Source of the DNA: SZUA-265 sp965651905
Lineage (GTDB): Bacteria > Myxococcota_A > Polyangia > Polyangiales > Polyangiaceae
Reading direction: 5' to 3'
Length of the DNA: 64,000 nt
Assembly (NCBI GenBank): GCA_965651905.1
Contig: CBFGUG010000002.1
Span: forward strand, 124,001 to 188,000
Both the position numbers and the translations under genes were made by a program. Below the pieces are notes generated by a model. It saw only the letters and a program-made list of their open reading frames with translations, did not search any database and had not been told where the DNA came from. Of this stretch, positions 26,313 to 35,811 are shown one piece after another; the first letter of the stretch is position 1, and each line of letters begins with the position of its first letter.

Positions 26313-27701
26313 TCAGACGTGAATCGCGCGGGAGTCCACCGCCAGAGCCGCTTCTTTTACCGCCTCGGCCAACGTCGGGTGCGCGTGGCAAGCACGAGCA
26401 ACGTCTTCAGAACTGGCGCCGAACTCGATGGCTACGGCGGTCTCTGCGATCAGGTCACCCGCGCGAGGCCCGATGATGTGCACACCCAAGACGCGATCGG
26501 TCTCAGCGTGCGCCAGCATCTTGACTCTGCCGTCCGTAGCATTGAGCGCCTTGGCCCTGCCGTTCGCCAAGAACGGGAACACGCCCTTCTTGTACGGAAT
26601 GTTCGCTTCCTTCAGCTCGTCTTCCGTCTTACCGACACTGGCGATTTCGGGGTGGGTGTACACGACCGACGGGATCGCATCATAGTTCACGTGGCCGTAA
26701 CCCGTGACCATGTGCTCGACGCAAGCGATGCCTTCTTCCTCCGCCTTGTGGGCGAGCATCGGGCCCTTGATCACGTCTCCGATGGCGAAAATGCCGGGCA
26801 CGTTGGTCTCGAAGTGCGGCCCCACCTCGATGACGCCGCGTTTGCCCGTAGTAACGCCCACGTCATCCAGACCTAGGCCTTCCGTATTCGGCACGCGACC
26901 CACTGCAAGCAGCACACGATCGCAGGTTAGCGGCTCCGCGCCGTCAATTTGCACGACGGCCCCACCATCCTTGGCGGAGGCCCCCACCACACGCGACGAC
27001 AGGCGGAACTCGAAGCCCTGCTTCGTGAACAATCGCTGCGCTTCTTTGGCAACGTCGGCGTCCATCCCAGGTAGGATGCGATCGAGGTACTCGAGAACAG
27101 TAACCTTAGACCCTAACCGCGCCCAGACGGATCCCAACTCCAAACCGATTACTCCCGCGCCGATCACGACGAGGTGCTCGGGAACTTCGGGGTACGACAG
27201 CGCTTCGGTGCTGGTTCCAATGCGGTCGCCGTCGATCTCGACACCCGAAAGCGGCGCTGAGCTACTCCCAGTCGCTATCAGGATCTTGTCGCCAGCGATC
27301 TCTTGATTCCCGTCCGTCGACTCCACGACGACCTTGCCAGGAGCGGTGATACGACCGCGTCCCAGGTAGCGATCGATCTTGTTCTTCTTGAACAGGAAGT
27401 CGATCCCTCCCGTCAAAGAGCCGACGATCGTGTCCTTCTTTTCGAGCATCTTGCCGAGGTTCAAGCTGACGTCTTGCACGTCGATGCCCATCTCGGAAAA
27501 ATGGTGTTTGGCTTCCGAATAGCGTTCACTCGCTTCGAGTAGCGCTTTGCTCGGGATGCAGCCGATCCGCAGGCAAGTGCCACCCAAGCGCTCTTCCAGT
27601 TCGACGCACGCAACACGCAAACCTAATTGCGCGCCGCGAACCGCGGCCACGTAGCCACCGGGACCAGCCCCGATGACGATCAAGTCGTATCGTTCGGACA
27701 T
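26313..27701 (-). CDS. lpd: Dihydrolipoamide dehydrogenase (E3)
   Basis: 462 residues from the ATG at 27701. FAD-binding DLIVIGAGPGGYVAAVRGAQ, redox-active disulfide GGTCLRIGCIPSKALLEAS, NAD-binding LVVIGAGVIGLELGSVWARL, and the C-terminal active-site His-Glu pair in HAHPTLAEAVKEAAL. It reoxidises the dihydrolipoyl groups of the E2 subunit with NAD+. It is last in the sucA-sucB-lpd operon, about 100 bases after sucB, and may also serve other lipoyl complexes. Confidence 0.95.
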   Translation of the reverse strand: MSERYDLIVIGAGPGGYVAAVRGAQLGLRVACVELEERLGGTCLRIGCIPSKALLEASERYSEAKHHFSEMGIDVQDVSLNLGKMLEKKDTIVGSLTGGIDFLFKKNKIDRYLGRGRITAPGKVVVESTDGNQEIAGDKILIATGSSSAPLSGVEIDGDRIGTSTEALSYPEVPEHLVVIGAGVIGLELGSVWARLGSKVTVLEYLDRILPGMDADVAKEAQRLFTKQGFEFRLSSRVVGASAKDGGAVVQIDGAEPLTCDRVLLAVGRVPNTEGLGLDDVGVTTGKRGVIEVGPHFETNVPGIFAIGDVIKGPMLAHKAEEEGIACVEHMVTGYGHVNYDAIPSVVYTHPEIASVGKTEDELKEANIPYKKGVFPFLANGRAKALNATDGRVKMLAHAETDRVLGVHIIGPRAGDLIAETAVAIEFGASSEDVARACHAHPTLAEAVKEAALAVDSRAIHV

Positions 27702-27803
27702 GTTTACTCTTCTCTGACAGCTACGGGGTCTCTCGTCGACCACACGCAATGGGGACGATTCGAAACTTGCCGCATTTCACGCTCGTATCCTCGGCTTGCG
27801 GCC

Positions 27804-29024
27804 TCAAACCTCAATCAACATGCGAGTCGGATCTTCGATGGCTTCTTTGACGCGTCGAAGGAACGTCACAGCCTCACGTCCGTCCACGATGCGATGATCG
27901 TAGGTGAGCGCGATATACATCATCGGGCGGATCACGACCTGCCCGTCCTTTGCCACGGGACGATCTTGAATACCGTGGAGCCCCAAGATGCCGCTCTGTG
28001 GCGGGTTGAGGATCGGCGTCGACATCAGTGACCCGTACACACCACCATTGGTGATGGTGAACGTGCCCCCCTGAAGCTCTTCGAGTTTGATCGTGTTCTT
28101 CTGGGCACGGGCCCCGAAGTCGCGAATGGTCTGCTCAATCTGAGAGAAACTCAGTCGCTCGGCGTCCCGAATCACAGGCACGACCAGTCCCTTGCCACCG
28201 CCCACTGCCACTCCGATGTCGCAGTAGTTGCGATACACGGCGTTCTTCTCTCGTATCTCGGCGTTGACCGCGGGGAACTGCTTGAGCGCGTCGACGCAAG
28301 CTTTCACGAAGAACGACATGAAGCCCAACTTGATGTCGTACTTCTTGACGAACTCGTCTTGATAGCGTTTACGGAGCGCCATCACCTCGCCCATGTCCAC
28401 TTCGTTGAACGTCGTGAGCATGGCAGCGGTTTGCTGGGCCTCGACCAAACGCTCGGCGATGCGACGCCGCATGGTCGTCATCGGCACGATCTCTTCTTGG
28501 CGATAGTCGTCGCCAGAACTGACCAGTGCCTGTGCGGCCGTACTTGCCGCGCCAGCCGAAGGAGCAGACGCCTTGGCGTTCGCCTTCTCCGCAGCTGCCA
28601 ACACGTCCTCCTTGAGAATTCGGCCACCTGGGCCCGTCCCCGTCACTGCACTCGCGTCGAGCCCAGTCTCGTGCAGCGCTCGCGCAGCCGCGGGCATGAT
28701 CGCAGGGCCGCCCGAGGAAGCCGAAGGGGGCGGCTGGGACACCGATGCCGTGGGCGGGGTTCCTGGTTGAGCCGCGGAGTGGGCTCCGCCCTCTTCCATG
28801 TAGCCGACGACATCGCCGACCGCTGCGCTGTCACCAGTCTTGGCGACGATGCGGCTGATCGTTCCAGACACGGGAGCGGGAAGTTCAACCGTGACCTTGT
28901 CGGTCTCGATCATCAGCACGGGTTCGTCTTGGCTGACGGATTCTCCCTCGGACTTGAGCCATTCACCGATCTGGACTTCGGTGATCGACTCTCCAACGGT
29001 GGGGATTTTGAGTTCAACTGACAA
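27804..29024 (-). CDS. sucB: 2-oxoglutarate dehydrogenase E2, dihydrolipoyllysine succinyltransferase
   Basis: 406 residues. One N-terminal lipoyl domain with the modified Lys in IETDKVTVELPAPVSG, an Ala/Pro-rich hinge, a peripheral subunit-binding domain (AAARALHETGLDASAVTGTG) and the catalytic domain ending in ALTYDHRIVDGREAVTFLRR, which carries the active His and Asp. Transfers succinyl groups to CoA in the TCA cycle. It lies 33 bases after sucA and upstream of lpd, giving the complete complex in one operon. Confidence 0.95.
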   Translation of the reverse strand: MSVELKIPTVGESITEVQIGEWLKSEGESVSQDEPVLMIETDKVTVELPAPVSGTISRIVAKTGDSAAVGDVVGYMEEGGAHSAAQPGTPPTASVSQPPPSASSGGPAIMPAAARALHETGLDASAVTGTGPGGRILKEDVLAAAEKANAKASAPSAGAASTAAQALVSSGDDYRQEEIVPMTTMRRRIAERLVEAQQTAAMLTTFNEVDMGEVMALRKRYQDEFVKKYDIKLGFMSFFVKACVDALKQFPAVNAEIREKNAVYRNYCDIGVAVGGGKGLVVPVIRDAERLSFSQIEQTIRDFGARAQKNTIKLEELQGGTFTITNGGVYGSLMSTPILNPPQSGILGLHGIQDRPVAKDGQVVIRPMMYIALTYDHRIVDGREAVTFLRRVKEAIEDPTRMLIEV

Positions 29025-29057
29025 AGGGCTGCTCCTTGATCGTTCGGCAACGCGCTC

Positions 29058-31973
29058 TTACGCGCCTCCAAAAGCTGCATCAATCAATTCTTGTTGTTCG
29101 ATGCGGTGACTGCTCGCCGAGCCGGTCGCTGGGCTTGCGGACATCTCGCGCGACACACGCGAGAGGGGGAAACGTCCAAACACACGATCGCCAAGTGACA
29201 ATCGAATGTACGGCCAGGCACCCATGTTCTCGGGCTCGTCCTGAACCCATGCGACAGGCGTCCCGGGGTTGTAACGATCGAGCGCCATCGCGAGTGCCTT
29301 CTTGGGCAATGGGTACAGCTGCTCGAGACGGATGATCGCCACGTCCTGACGATCGATATCGGCGCGATGCTTTTCGAGCTCGTAGTAGATCTTCCCGGTA
29401 CACAGCAAAATCTGCGTCACGCCTGCGCCCGAGCTGTTCGAGTCATCGGCGATCACTCGCTCGAAGCGCCCCCTGGCGAGCCACTCGAGAGAACTGGTCG
29501 CCTTCGGGTGGCGGAGCAGACTCTTCGGAGAGAATACGATCAGCGGCTTGCGCCAATTGCGCACGACCTGGCGGCGCAACACGTGAAAGACCTGGGCAGG
29601 CGTCGTCGGCTGCACGATTTGCATGTTGTCTTCCGACGCCAACATCAAGAAACGCTCCATGCGCGCACTCGAGTGTTCGGGCCCCATGCCCTCGAAGCCG
29701 TGAGGCAGCAACAACACCAAACCGCTCAGTCGCTTCCACTTGTCTTCAGCGCTACAGATGAACTGATCGATGATTACCTGGGCGACGTTGCAGAAGTCAC
29801 CGAACTGCGCCTCCCAAATCACCAAACCTTCGGGCCGATCGAGACTGTAACCCCACTCGAAACCGAGCACGCCCGACTCGCTGAGTGGGCTATTGGCGAT
29901 CTCGACCAAATTGGGCCCGGAAGCGAGCGCCGCGAGCGGACAATGCGTGTGCCCAGTGTTCACGTCGTGAACCACCGCGTGGCGATGGGAGAACGTGCCG
30001 CGCTCCACGTCTTGGCCCGTCATGCGCACGGTCGCTCCGCCACGCACGAGCGTCGCCATCGCAGCGAGTTCGGCTGCGCCCCAATCCAGCGGACGCGTAC
30101 CTTCCGCCATCTCTCGTCGACTGGTGAACAGTCGTTCGAGCTTCTTGTGAGGTGTAAATCCTTCGGGAACCTCGCAGAGTGCGTGTAGACACGCGCTCAC
30201 CTCGTCGGCAGGTACGGCCGTGTCGACGTCTTCGACCGCTGCCTCCTTGCCGCCCTTATAGCCTTGCCAGTAGCCGCGCAGCCACCCTTCTTCGACTGTG
30301 TAGCCCGATCGTCGCGCTTCGCTCAGCTCTGCCTCGAGGTGCGCGCGACGCTCTACGGCGATCTGATCAGCCTCTTCACGGGTGAGACCTTCGAGCTGCA
30401 ATAGGTGCTCCAAGTACCCGTCACGCACGCTGGGGCGCTTGGCAATGGCCTTGTACAACAGGGGCTGGGTGAAAGCGGGCTCGTCCGTCTCGTTGTGTCC
30501 GTGACGGCGATAGCTATACATGTCGATCACGACGTCGCGCTGGAATCGCGCACGGAAGTCGAGCGCCATGTTCACGACCTGGGCTACGGCCTCCGGATCT
30601 TCACCGTTGACGTGAAAGATCGGGATTTGAAGCATCTTGGCGACGTCAGTGCAGTACGTCGTGGAGCGCGATTGCCCTGGGCAGGTCGTGAACCCGATTT
30701 GATTGTTGACGATGACGTGAACCGTCCCGCCCACGTGATAGGCCTTTAGCTCACTGAGATTGAGCGTCTCCTGCACGATGCCTTCACCGACGAACGCCGC
30801 ATCTCCGTGAACTAGGATGGCGAGTTTGCGCTCTCGGCGCGTGTCGCCGAACCGATCTTGTTTGGCGCGAACTCGGCCTTGCACCACCGTGTTGACATAC
30901 TCCAGGTGGCTGGGGTTGAAGCACAGCGATAGGTGAACGGTCTTACCCGAAATCGTCTTGTAATCCGAGCTGTGGCCCAGGTGATACTTCACGTCACCGC
31001 GACCGCGGTACAACTGCGGATCTCTGTCCTCGAACTCGCGGAAGATCTCACGCGGGCTCTTGCCCATGATGTTGGCGAGCACGTTGAGGCGCCCACGATG
31101 CGCCATACCCATGGTGATCTCGTCGACGCCGTGATCGGACGCACGCTCGATCGCCCACTGCAGTAGGGGGATCAGACTCTCAGCGCCCTCGAGCGAGAAG
31201 CTCTTCGCGCCGAGAAACTTCTTTTGGATGAACTCTTCGAGAATCGTGGCGTCGGTCAGCATCGTGAAGATGCGCCGCTGACGATCTCGCTCGATCGTCA
31301 GGCGATTTTCGGTCCCCTCCATGCGCTCTTGCAGCCAATTCTTCGACTCGATGTCGTGAATGTGCATGAACTCGACACCGATGCCGCGACAGTACGTGTT
31401 GCGTAAGCGTTCGAGGATCTCGCGAAGCGTCAGCGTCTCGGTGCCGAAGATCGTTCGACTCGAGAACGGTTGATCCATATCCTCGTCACCCAGCTTGTAA
31501 TAACTGGGTTCGAGTTCTGGGTGCTGCGGTCGAGGCATCCCCAGAGGATCGATGTTCGCGATCATGTGACCGCGCACACGGTAGGCGCGAACGAGTTGGT
31601 CTACGCGATCCTGTCGAACCGCCAAATCCATCGCACCTGCGCTGGGCCTGAGCGAACCGACTGGCGGTTGCCTCAACTCGGGCTGCGACGACAAGTCGAC
31701 GGGCGGGGCTGGTACTGAGTCCATGCGACCATAGCTAACGGCCGTAGGTGTACGACCACCGTTCGCGTGGCCATTGCTCGGGGGGGCGGCTGCGTTGAAG
31801 ATACTGCGTGCCACGAAAGACGGTTTGATACGCCCAGGTTGCCCGCCCATTTCACGGTCGAAATATCCGCGCCACTGTTCGGGCACGGAACTGGGGTCGG
31901 TCAGGTAGTCTTCGTACAGCGCTTCGACGAACGCCAGGTTCGTCGGATTGAGCAGATCTTCGGTGTTAGCCAT
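29058..31973 (-). CDS. sucA: 2-oxoglutarate dehydrogenase E1 component
   Basis: 971 residues. N-terminal E2-binding segment (AFVEALYEDYLTDPSSVPEQ), then the thiamine-diphosphate domains: GMAHRGRLNVLANIMGKSP, HGDAAFVGEGIVQETLNLS with VNNQIGFTT, and the C-terminal transketolase-like region with EAQFGDFCNVAQVIIDQF. It decarboxylates 2-oxoglutarate and succinylates E2. It is the first gene of the operon; the promoter should lie in the 303 bases upstream. Confidence 0.95.
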   Translation of the reverse strand: MANTEDLLNPTNLAFVEALYEDYLTDPSSVPEQWRGYFDREMGGQPGRIKPSFVARSIFNAAAPPSNGHANGGRTPTAVSYGRMDSVPAPPVDLSSQPELRQPPVGSLRPSAGAMDLAVRQDRVDQLVRAYRVRGHMIANIDPLGMPRPQHPELEPSYYKLGDEDMDQPFSSRTIFGTETLTLREILERLRNTYCRGIGVEFMHIHDIESKNWLQERMEGTENRLTIERDRQRRIFTMLTDATILEEFIQKKFLGAKSFSLEGAESLIPLLQWAIERASDHGVDEITMGMAHRGRLNVLANIMGKSPREIFREFEDRDPQLYRGRGDVKYHLGHSSDYKTISGKTVHLSLCFNPSHLEYVNTVVQGRVRAKQDRFGDTRRERKLAILVHGDAAFVGEGIVQETLNLSELKAYHVGGTVHVIVNNQIGFTTCPGQSRSTTYCTDVAKMLQIPIFHVNGEDPEAVAQVVNMALDFRARFQRDVVIDMYSYRRHGHNETDEPAFTQPLLYKAIAKRPSVRDGYLEHLLQLEGLTREEADQIAVERRAHLEAELSEARRSGYTVEEGWLRGYWQGYKGGKEAAVEDVDTAVPADEVSACLHALCEVPEGFTPHKKLERLFTSRREMAEGTRPLDWGAAELAAMATLVRGGATVRMTGQDVERGTFSHRHAVVHDVNTGHTHCPLAALASGPNLVEIANSPLSESGVLGFEWGYSLDRPEGLVIWEAQFGDFCNVAQVIIDQFICSAEDKWKRLSGLVLLLPHGFEGMGPEHSSARMERFLMLASEDNMQIVQPTTPAQVFHVLRRQVVRNWRKPLIVFSPKSLLRHPKATSSLEWLARGRFERVIADDSNSSGAGVTQILLCTGKIYYELEKHRADIDRQDVAIIRLEQLYPLPKKALAMALDRYNPGTPVAWVQDEPENMGAWPYIRLSLGDRVFGRFPLSRVSREMSASPATGSASSHRIEQQELIDAAFGGA

Positions 31974-32276
31974 GTGAGTCCGGGAGAGCGAGCGGCGTCA
32001 CGATAACAAGCGCCGTTTCCGCGTAGCAATGCCCGTGCACTCGGTTACGGGCTTCGAGCTTTTGCCTCAACCGCGCCACACCCGCCAGCCCCGAGCTCAC
32101 CCATCGGCGAGGTTCGGCCGACGGGGTGCAAACGGCCCGAAACAGAAACCTCCGCGGAAACGGACCTGAGCCTTTCGGCAGTTCCGCCCTCGGGGAGCCG
32201 ACGGTCCCGACCTCGACGCGCTGAACCCGTGAACCGTATATTGCTCGGACAGACGTGGAAACCGTCTCCCGTCGGA
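31974..32276. other. Intergenic region upstream of sucA
   Basis: 303 bases with no supported gene. It must contain the suc operon promoter (minus strand) and the 3' end of the NHL lipoprotein transcript. A short AT-rich stretch near 32236-32244 is the best -10-like candidate; no convincing -35 partner was found. Confidence 0.35.
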
Positions 32277-33782
32277 CTACTCAGCGCCCTCGCGCGGCTC
32301 GATCCGAAGCACCTTCCCTTGGTTCCAATCGACGAGATAAAGACGCGAATCGGGGCCAACCGCGAGCCCGGCCAAGGCTCCGGGCGAGAGCCCCGTGTCC
32401 AAACGACCGAGTTCCTGCCCTTCCAAATCGAACGCATGAATGACGCTGGTCTGGGCGTCGCTCACGAAGAACAAGTCCCCAGCGACGGCAATGCCGCTCG
32501 GGAGCGTGAGTGTGCCCCGCGGAACCACTTCCTCGAGCGTGGCGTCCTCCACCATTCGCGGCTCGGCCAACTGTGGGTCCGCGGTCGCAAACAGGGCACC
32601 AAGCGTGCCCTGGGTGGTGTCCAATCTGACGATGCGCTGGTTACCGCTGTCAGCGACGTACAGCGCCCAGCGCTTGCCACTGCGCGAACCGCCGTTTTCG
32701 AAAGTCCGCACGCGACCATACAAGCCCTCCGCTGGGGCGCCCAGCCCGAGATCGGCGAAAGCCATGTGGCTCGGTACGCCGGGCACCATCTTCAGCTGAC
32801 CCTCGACGTAGCGGTGTAGCGTCCCGTCCGAGTGGTCTTCGCCGCCAGGTTCGTGCGGCTCTTTGAAGTCGTAGCGATCGAGGGCGCCCGCCTCGCCGTT
32901 GAACGCCCAAAACACTGGCTGGGTTTCGATCTCACCGACGACGTCCCACTCCGTGGGATCGTGCGCGATGCCCATGCCCCGCGGAGTGCCGTGCAACATG
33001 TCCAAGTGAGAACCATTGAGACCGAAATCGACACCAAAAATCTCGGGGTCGGACGACCACCACGTCGGCCCCATGAAATCGGCGGGATGATCCATCCAAT
33101 TGCCCGTGCGCGCTTCGCTCACGGTGGCGAAGCTGTCGTCGTCCGCGAAAGCTAGTGAGGTGCCCAGACGCATGAAGTGCCACGCGTTGCCGTCGTCCTT
33201 GACCTCAGCCTGGGGGTTTTCGCCATCGGCCGCGCTGAGCACCACGACTCGACTGGGCATGAGCTGACAGCCGAGCGATTGTGGGTTCGACTCTTCGCAT
33301 GGCTCACCTGAATAGGGCTGGCGATACAAGACCCAGAGCTCTCCCTGGCGGAACGGGTTGAAGTCCAAGTCGACGGCCAACCCCTCGCGGCACCCCGAAG
33401 CGGTGCAAAAGAAGTTCTGCGGCGCGGTGTACAGCGTGACCAGCTCCACACCATCCGACGTCCCGTCACCGATCCACGGTGTCACGCGGGCCAGCGCGTC
33501 CTCGTTCGAACCGTTCCCCGCGTCTTCGCACTCGCCGCAACCCGCATCGGCGGCCGCGTCGTCATCCGAATCCGAGTTGCGGTCGTCAGCCGAACCGCGG
33601 TCATCCTCGCTCAGTGCGTCATCCAGCGCCGCTTCGGTTTTGGACTCCGGGCTACTACAGGAGGCCAGCGTGCCTGCCGTCAGGGTTGCCGCCAGCAGCA
33701 TGGCCAGCGGATACGAAGACACATCGAGAATGTTCACGTGGTTCACGGCTACGATGTTAGACGACGGGTCGGATTTGGCCAT
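32277..33782 (-). CDS. NHL-repeat beta-propeller lipoprotein
   Basis: 501 residues. A lipoprotein signal ends LTAGTLASC, then a low-complexity Asp/Glu/Ser stretch (about 48-95) acting as a surface tether. The rest resembles a beta-propeller: ALYVADSGNQRIVRLD, SGIAVAGDLFFVSDAQTS and GLAVGPDSRLYLVDWNQGKV are NHL-type blades. Ligand or enzymatic activity is unknown. The n-region is unusually long and lacks the usual Lys/Arg cluster, so the true start may be internal, for example at residue 28. The start is only 29 bases from the divergent gene. Confidence 0.8.
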   Translation of the reverse strand: MAKSDPSSNIVAVNHVNILDVSSYPLAMLLAATLTAGTLASCSSPESKTEAALDDALSEDDRGSADDRNSDSDDDAAADAGCGECEDAGNGSNEDALARVTPWIGDGTSDGVELVTLYTAPQNFFCTASGCREGLAVDLDFNPFRQGELWVLYRQPYSGEPCEESNPQSLGCQLMPSRVVVLSAADGENPQAEVKDDGNAWHFMRLGTSLAFADDDSFATVSEARTGNWMDHPADFMGPTWWSSDPEIFGVDFGLNGSHLDMLHGTPRGMGIAHDPTEWDVVGEIETQPVFWAFNGEAGALDRYDFKEPHEPGGEDHSDGTLHRYVEGQLKMVPGVPSHMAFADLGLGAPAEGLYGRVRTFENGGSRSGKRWALYVADSGNQRIVRLDTTQGTLGALFATADPQLAEPRMVEDATLEEVVPRGTLTLPSGIAVAGDLFFVSDAQTSVIHAFDLEGQELGRLDTGLSPGALAGLAVGPDSRLYLVDWNQGKVLRIEPREGAE

Positions 33783-33811
33783 CCGTCGTGACTGGTCTGG
33801 ATCGCAAGTCT

Positions 33812-34528
33812 ATGAAGAAACTTCCTCTGGTCGAGCCACGCCATGAGTTGTCTGGAAAATTCCCGCGGCGCTTCGAGCAAGCCGTACGCAGCGCCAAAAC
33901 CGCAGATCCGAAGCACCGCGGGCTGATTTTCGCGAGCGTGACGATCGCGCGGTGGGCCCTGAATCAGTGCATGCCGCCCAGCGCCGCGACGCGAGCCGTG
34001 GGCCAGCTCGACTACGCCCGGCAGTGGGCGAAGGGGGACACCTCGCTGCGGGAGCTCAAAGCCGCGCGCGCGGCGTTGTTCGACAGCATGCCAGCACTTC
34101 AAGACACGACGCTCCGCGTGCTGGGACAACTGCCCTCTGCCGAATCCGAACCGCTGCAGCGTCACGTCGCGGGAGTGGCGCGTCGCTACGTCTGTTTGGG
34201 GGTGGCGCACTCCGTCGGTGCCGCGCTGCACTGCCTCGACGCGGTCGTCGAACCTTTGGAACTGCTCAGTGTGGTCAAGGAGGCTTCCGCGGCGCTTGCC
34301 TACCGAAACGTGGGTCTTGGTCCCGCGCGTACGCAACAACTCGTGGAAGACGCCCACCACACGGCGCGCTGGGAAGTGGACCATTGTGTGGCCGTCGACT
34401 CACCCGCCGTCGAACAACTCACACTTCAACTCGTGCACGAGTACCTCGGAGTCCACTGGAAGAATCACGTCGACGCGCAGCGCCTTTATCTGGAGCAGTT
34501 TCTGAGCTGGGCCTGCTCCGCAGCGTGA
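33812..34528 (+). CDS. Hypothetical protein
   Basis: 238 residues from the ATG at 33812 (a GTG at 33788 is possible). Helical and Ala-rich, with pairs of His (EDAHHTARWEVDHC) and segments such as AARAALFDSMPALQD and VARRYVCLGVAHSVGAALHC. No membrane span or known domain. It is divergent from the NHL lipoprotein gene with almost no space for two separate promoters, and convergent with yggX. Confidence 0.68.
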   Translation: MKKLPLVEPRHELSGKFPRRFEQAVRSAKTADPKHRGLIFASVTIARWALNQCMPPSAATRAVGQLDYARQWAKGDTSLRELKAARAALFDSMPALQDTTLRVLGQLPSAESEPLQRHVAGVARRYVCLGVAHSVGAALHCLDAVVEPLELLSVVKEASAALAYRNVGLGPARTQQLVEDAHHTARWEVDHCVAVDSPAVEQLTLQLVHEYLGVHWKNHVDAQRLYLEQFLSWACSAA

Positions 34529-34587
34529 GTTCGGCGCTCGTCAACCGCGCAGCGCCAACCTGCGGCGGGAGCACACCGCTCGGGAAC

Positions 34588-34902
34588 TCAGGATTTGTCG
34601 GGTTCGTTCGAGCTCGGCGCCTCATCAGAAGCCTGCGAGCCTTCGACGAAATCGGGCGGCAGCTGCGAACCATCGCCGAAAAAGTACTTCTCCAGCTCCG
34701 TCATCCAGATGCGCTGCCCGTGCTCACTCACCAGGTCGAGGCGGTACTCGTTGATCAACATCTTCGAGTGCTCGAGCCACATGCGCCACGCCTGGGCCGA
34801 CACCGTGTCGTATACTTTTTGGCCCAGCTCCCCGCGAAAGGGCGCCTTGTCCAAGCCTGGCAGGTCTTGGTCGAGTTTGATGCAGTGGACTGTCTTGGAC
34901 AT
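34588..34902 (-). CDS. yggX: YggX-type Fe(2+)-trafficking / oxidative-damage protection protein
   Basis: 104 residues; the first 85 match YggX: VHCIKLDQDLPGLDKAPFRG, GELGQKVYDTVSAQAWRMWL and MLINEYRLDLVSEHGQRIWM, including the N-terminal Cys. The family protects Fe-S enzymes from superoxide and moves iron in the cytoplasm. An acidic, Ser/Pro-rich tail of about 18 residues is extra compared with E. coli YggX (91 residues). It lies downstream of a PDZ-protein gene on the same strand. Confidence 0.9.
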   Translation of the reverse strand: MSKTVHCIKLDQDLPGLDKAPFRGELGQKVYDTVSAQAWRMWLEHSKMLINEYRLDLVSEHGQRIWMTELEKYFFGDGSQLPPDFVEGSQASDEAPSSNEPDKS

Positions 34903-34982
34903 GGGGTTCGAATCAGAGCGTTGGTGTTGAAGGGAGTGGCGTCAGATTGCTGGCCGCCCGGGGCAAACGCTTCAGGATTCCG

Positions 34983-35726
34983 TCATGACGGACCCTGCTG
35001 AGCGACTCTTGCCGAGTTCGCGCGCTGGGAAACGCCATCGCGCTTGTCGGACGTCGCGGTGGTAGCGCTCCGCGTTCGCTCGGGCAAGTACGGCATTTCG
35101 ACGACCAGCCGCCACGGCTCGCCGTCTCGCCAAAAGATCGCGCTGACTGCCGGCGCCCGTGCCGCCCGTGCCTGCATCACCGCGGACACGACCGCCCCGC
35201 GACTGGTCGCAGGGACCCCCTGCACATGAGACAGCACGTCTCCGTCGCGCAGCCCGACGCCGAACCGCTCCACCCCCGAAAGGCGCATGCCCCCCGGACG
35301 GCCCGCAGCTGACGAAACGTAGCTGCCCTCGGGAGTGACCCGCGCCTTTGCCAGCTCCAAAACGCGCGGCGTGCGCACGCGCAACCCACGCTTGGGAACG
35401 GGGTACTCGGACTGCGGGGTCGAGGACTGGGACGCTTGGCGCCTGCGCACAGCGGGCTGTGCGCCCTGTCGTGTGACGCGCGCCTTCGCCTTGTCGGGTG
35501 CGGTCGTGTCTCCGAGTTCGTCGACGGGATCCTCCGCGTGCAGCGACTCCTCGATGACGCTCTGCGGGTCCTCGGGCAACGCCCAAGACTGCTCGTCATC
35601 ATCGATACGCTGTAACGTCCCGAGCGCATGGCCCACGGCCTCTGCGCGCGCGTCCACGTGCTGAGCCAAACTCATCAGCAGTGGCGACCAAAGCAGACAG
35701 GTCGCGGCTAGCAGGGCAATGCGCAC
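34983..35726 (-). CDS. Exported PDZ-domain protein
   Basis: 247 residues starting with GTG. The N-terminus (IALLAATCLLWSPLLMSLA) is a signal peptide or membrane anchor. A charged, Pro/Gln-rich middle follows. A PDZ-like domain (about 130-215) is visible in RLSGVERFGVGLRDGDVLSH with a carboxylate-loop-like segment and VSAIFWRDGEPWRLVVEMP. The layout (anchor, linker, PDZ) recalls GspC of type II secretion, but no other gsp gene is nearby. The role is unknown. Confidence 0.7.
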   Translation of the reverse strand: MRIALLAATCLLWSPLLMSLAQHVDARAEAVGHALGTLQRIDDDEQSWALPEDPQSVIEESLHAEDPVDELGDTTAPDKAKARVTRQGAQPAVRRRQASQSSTPQSEYPVPKRGLRVRTPRVLELAKARVTPEGSYVSSAAGRPGGMRLSGVERFGVGLRDGDVLSHVQGVPATSRGAVVSAVMQARAARAPAVSAIFWRDGEPWRLVVEMPYLPERTRSATTATSDKRDGVSQRANSARVAQQGPS

Positions 35727-35811
35727 GCTCCTAGCCTACACGTCAACCCGACGCTGTCGATACGAGATCCTCGGGCGAATGGGATTCGAGTCTCGCCCGA
35801 GGGCCCGCGTC

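Noticed and set aside
34890..34925. GGGTTCGAATC T-loop-like sequence near the yggX start
   Set aside because: No matching acceptor or anticodon stems; it lies across the yggX start codon.
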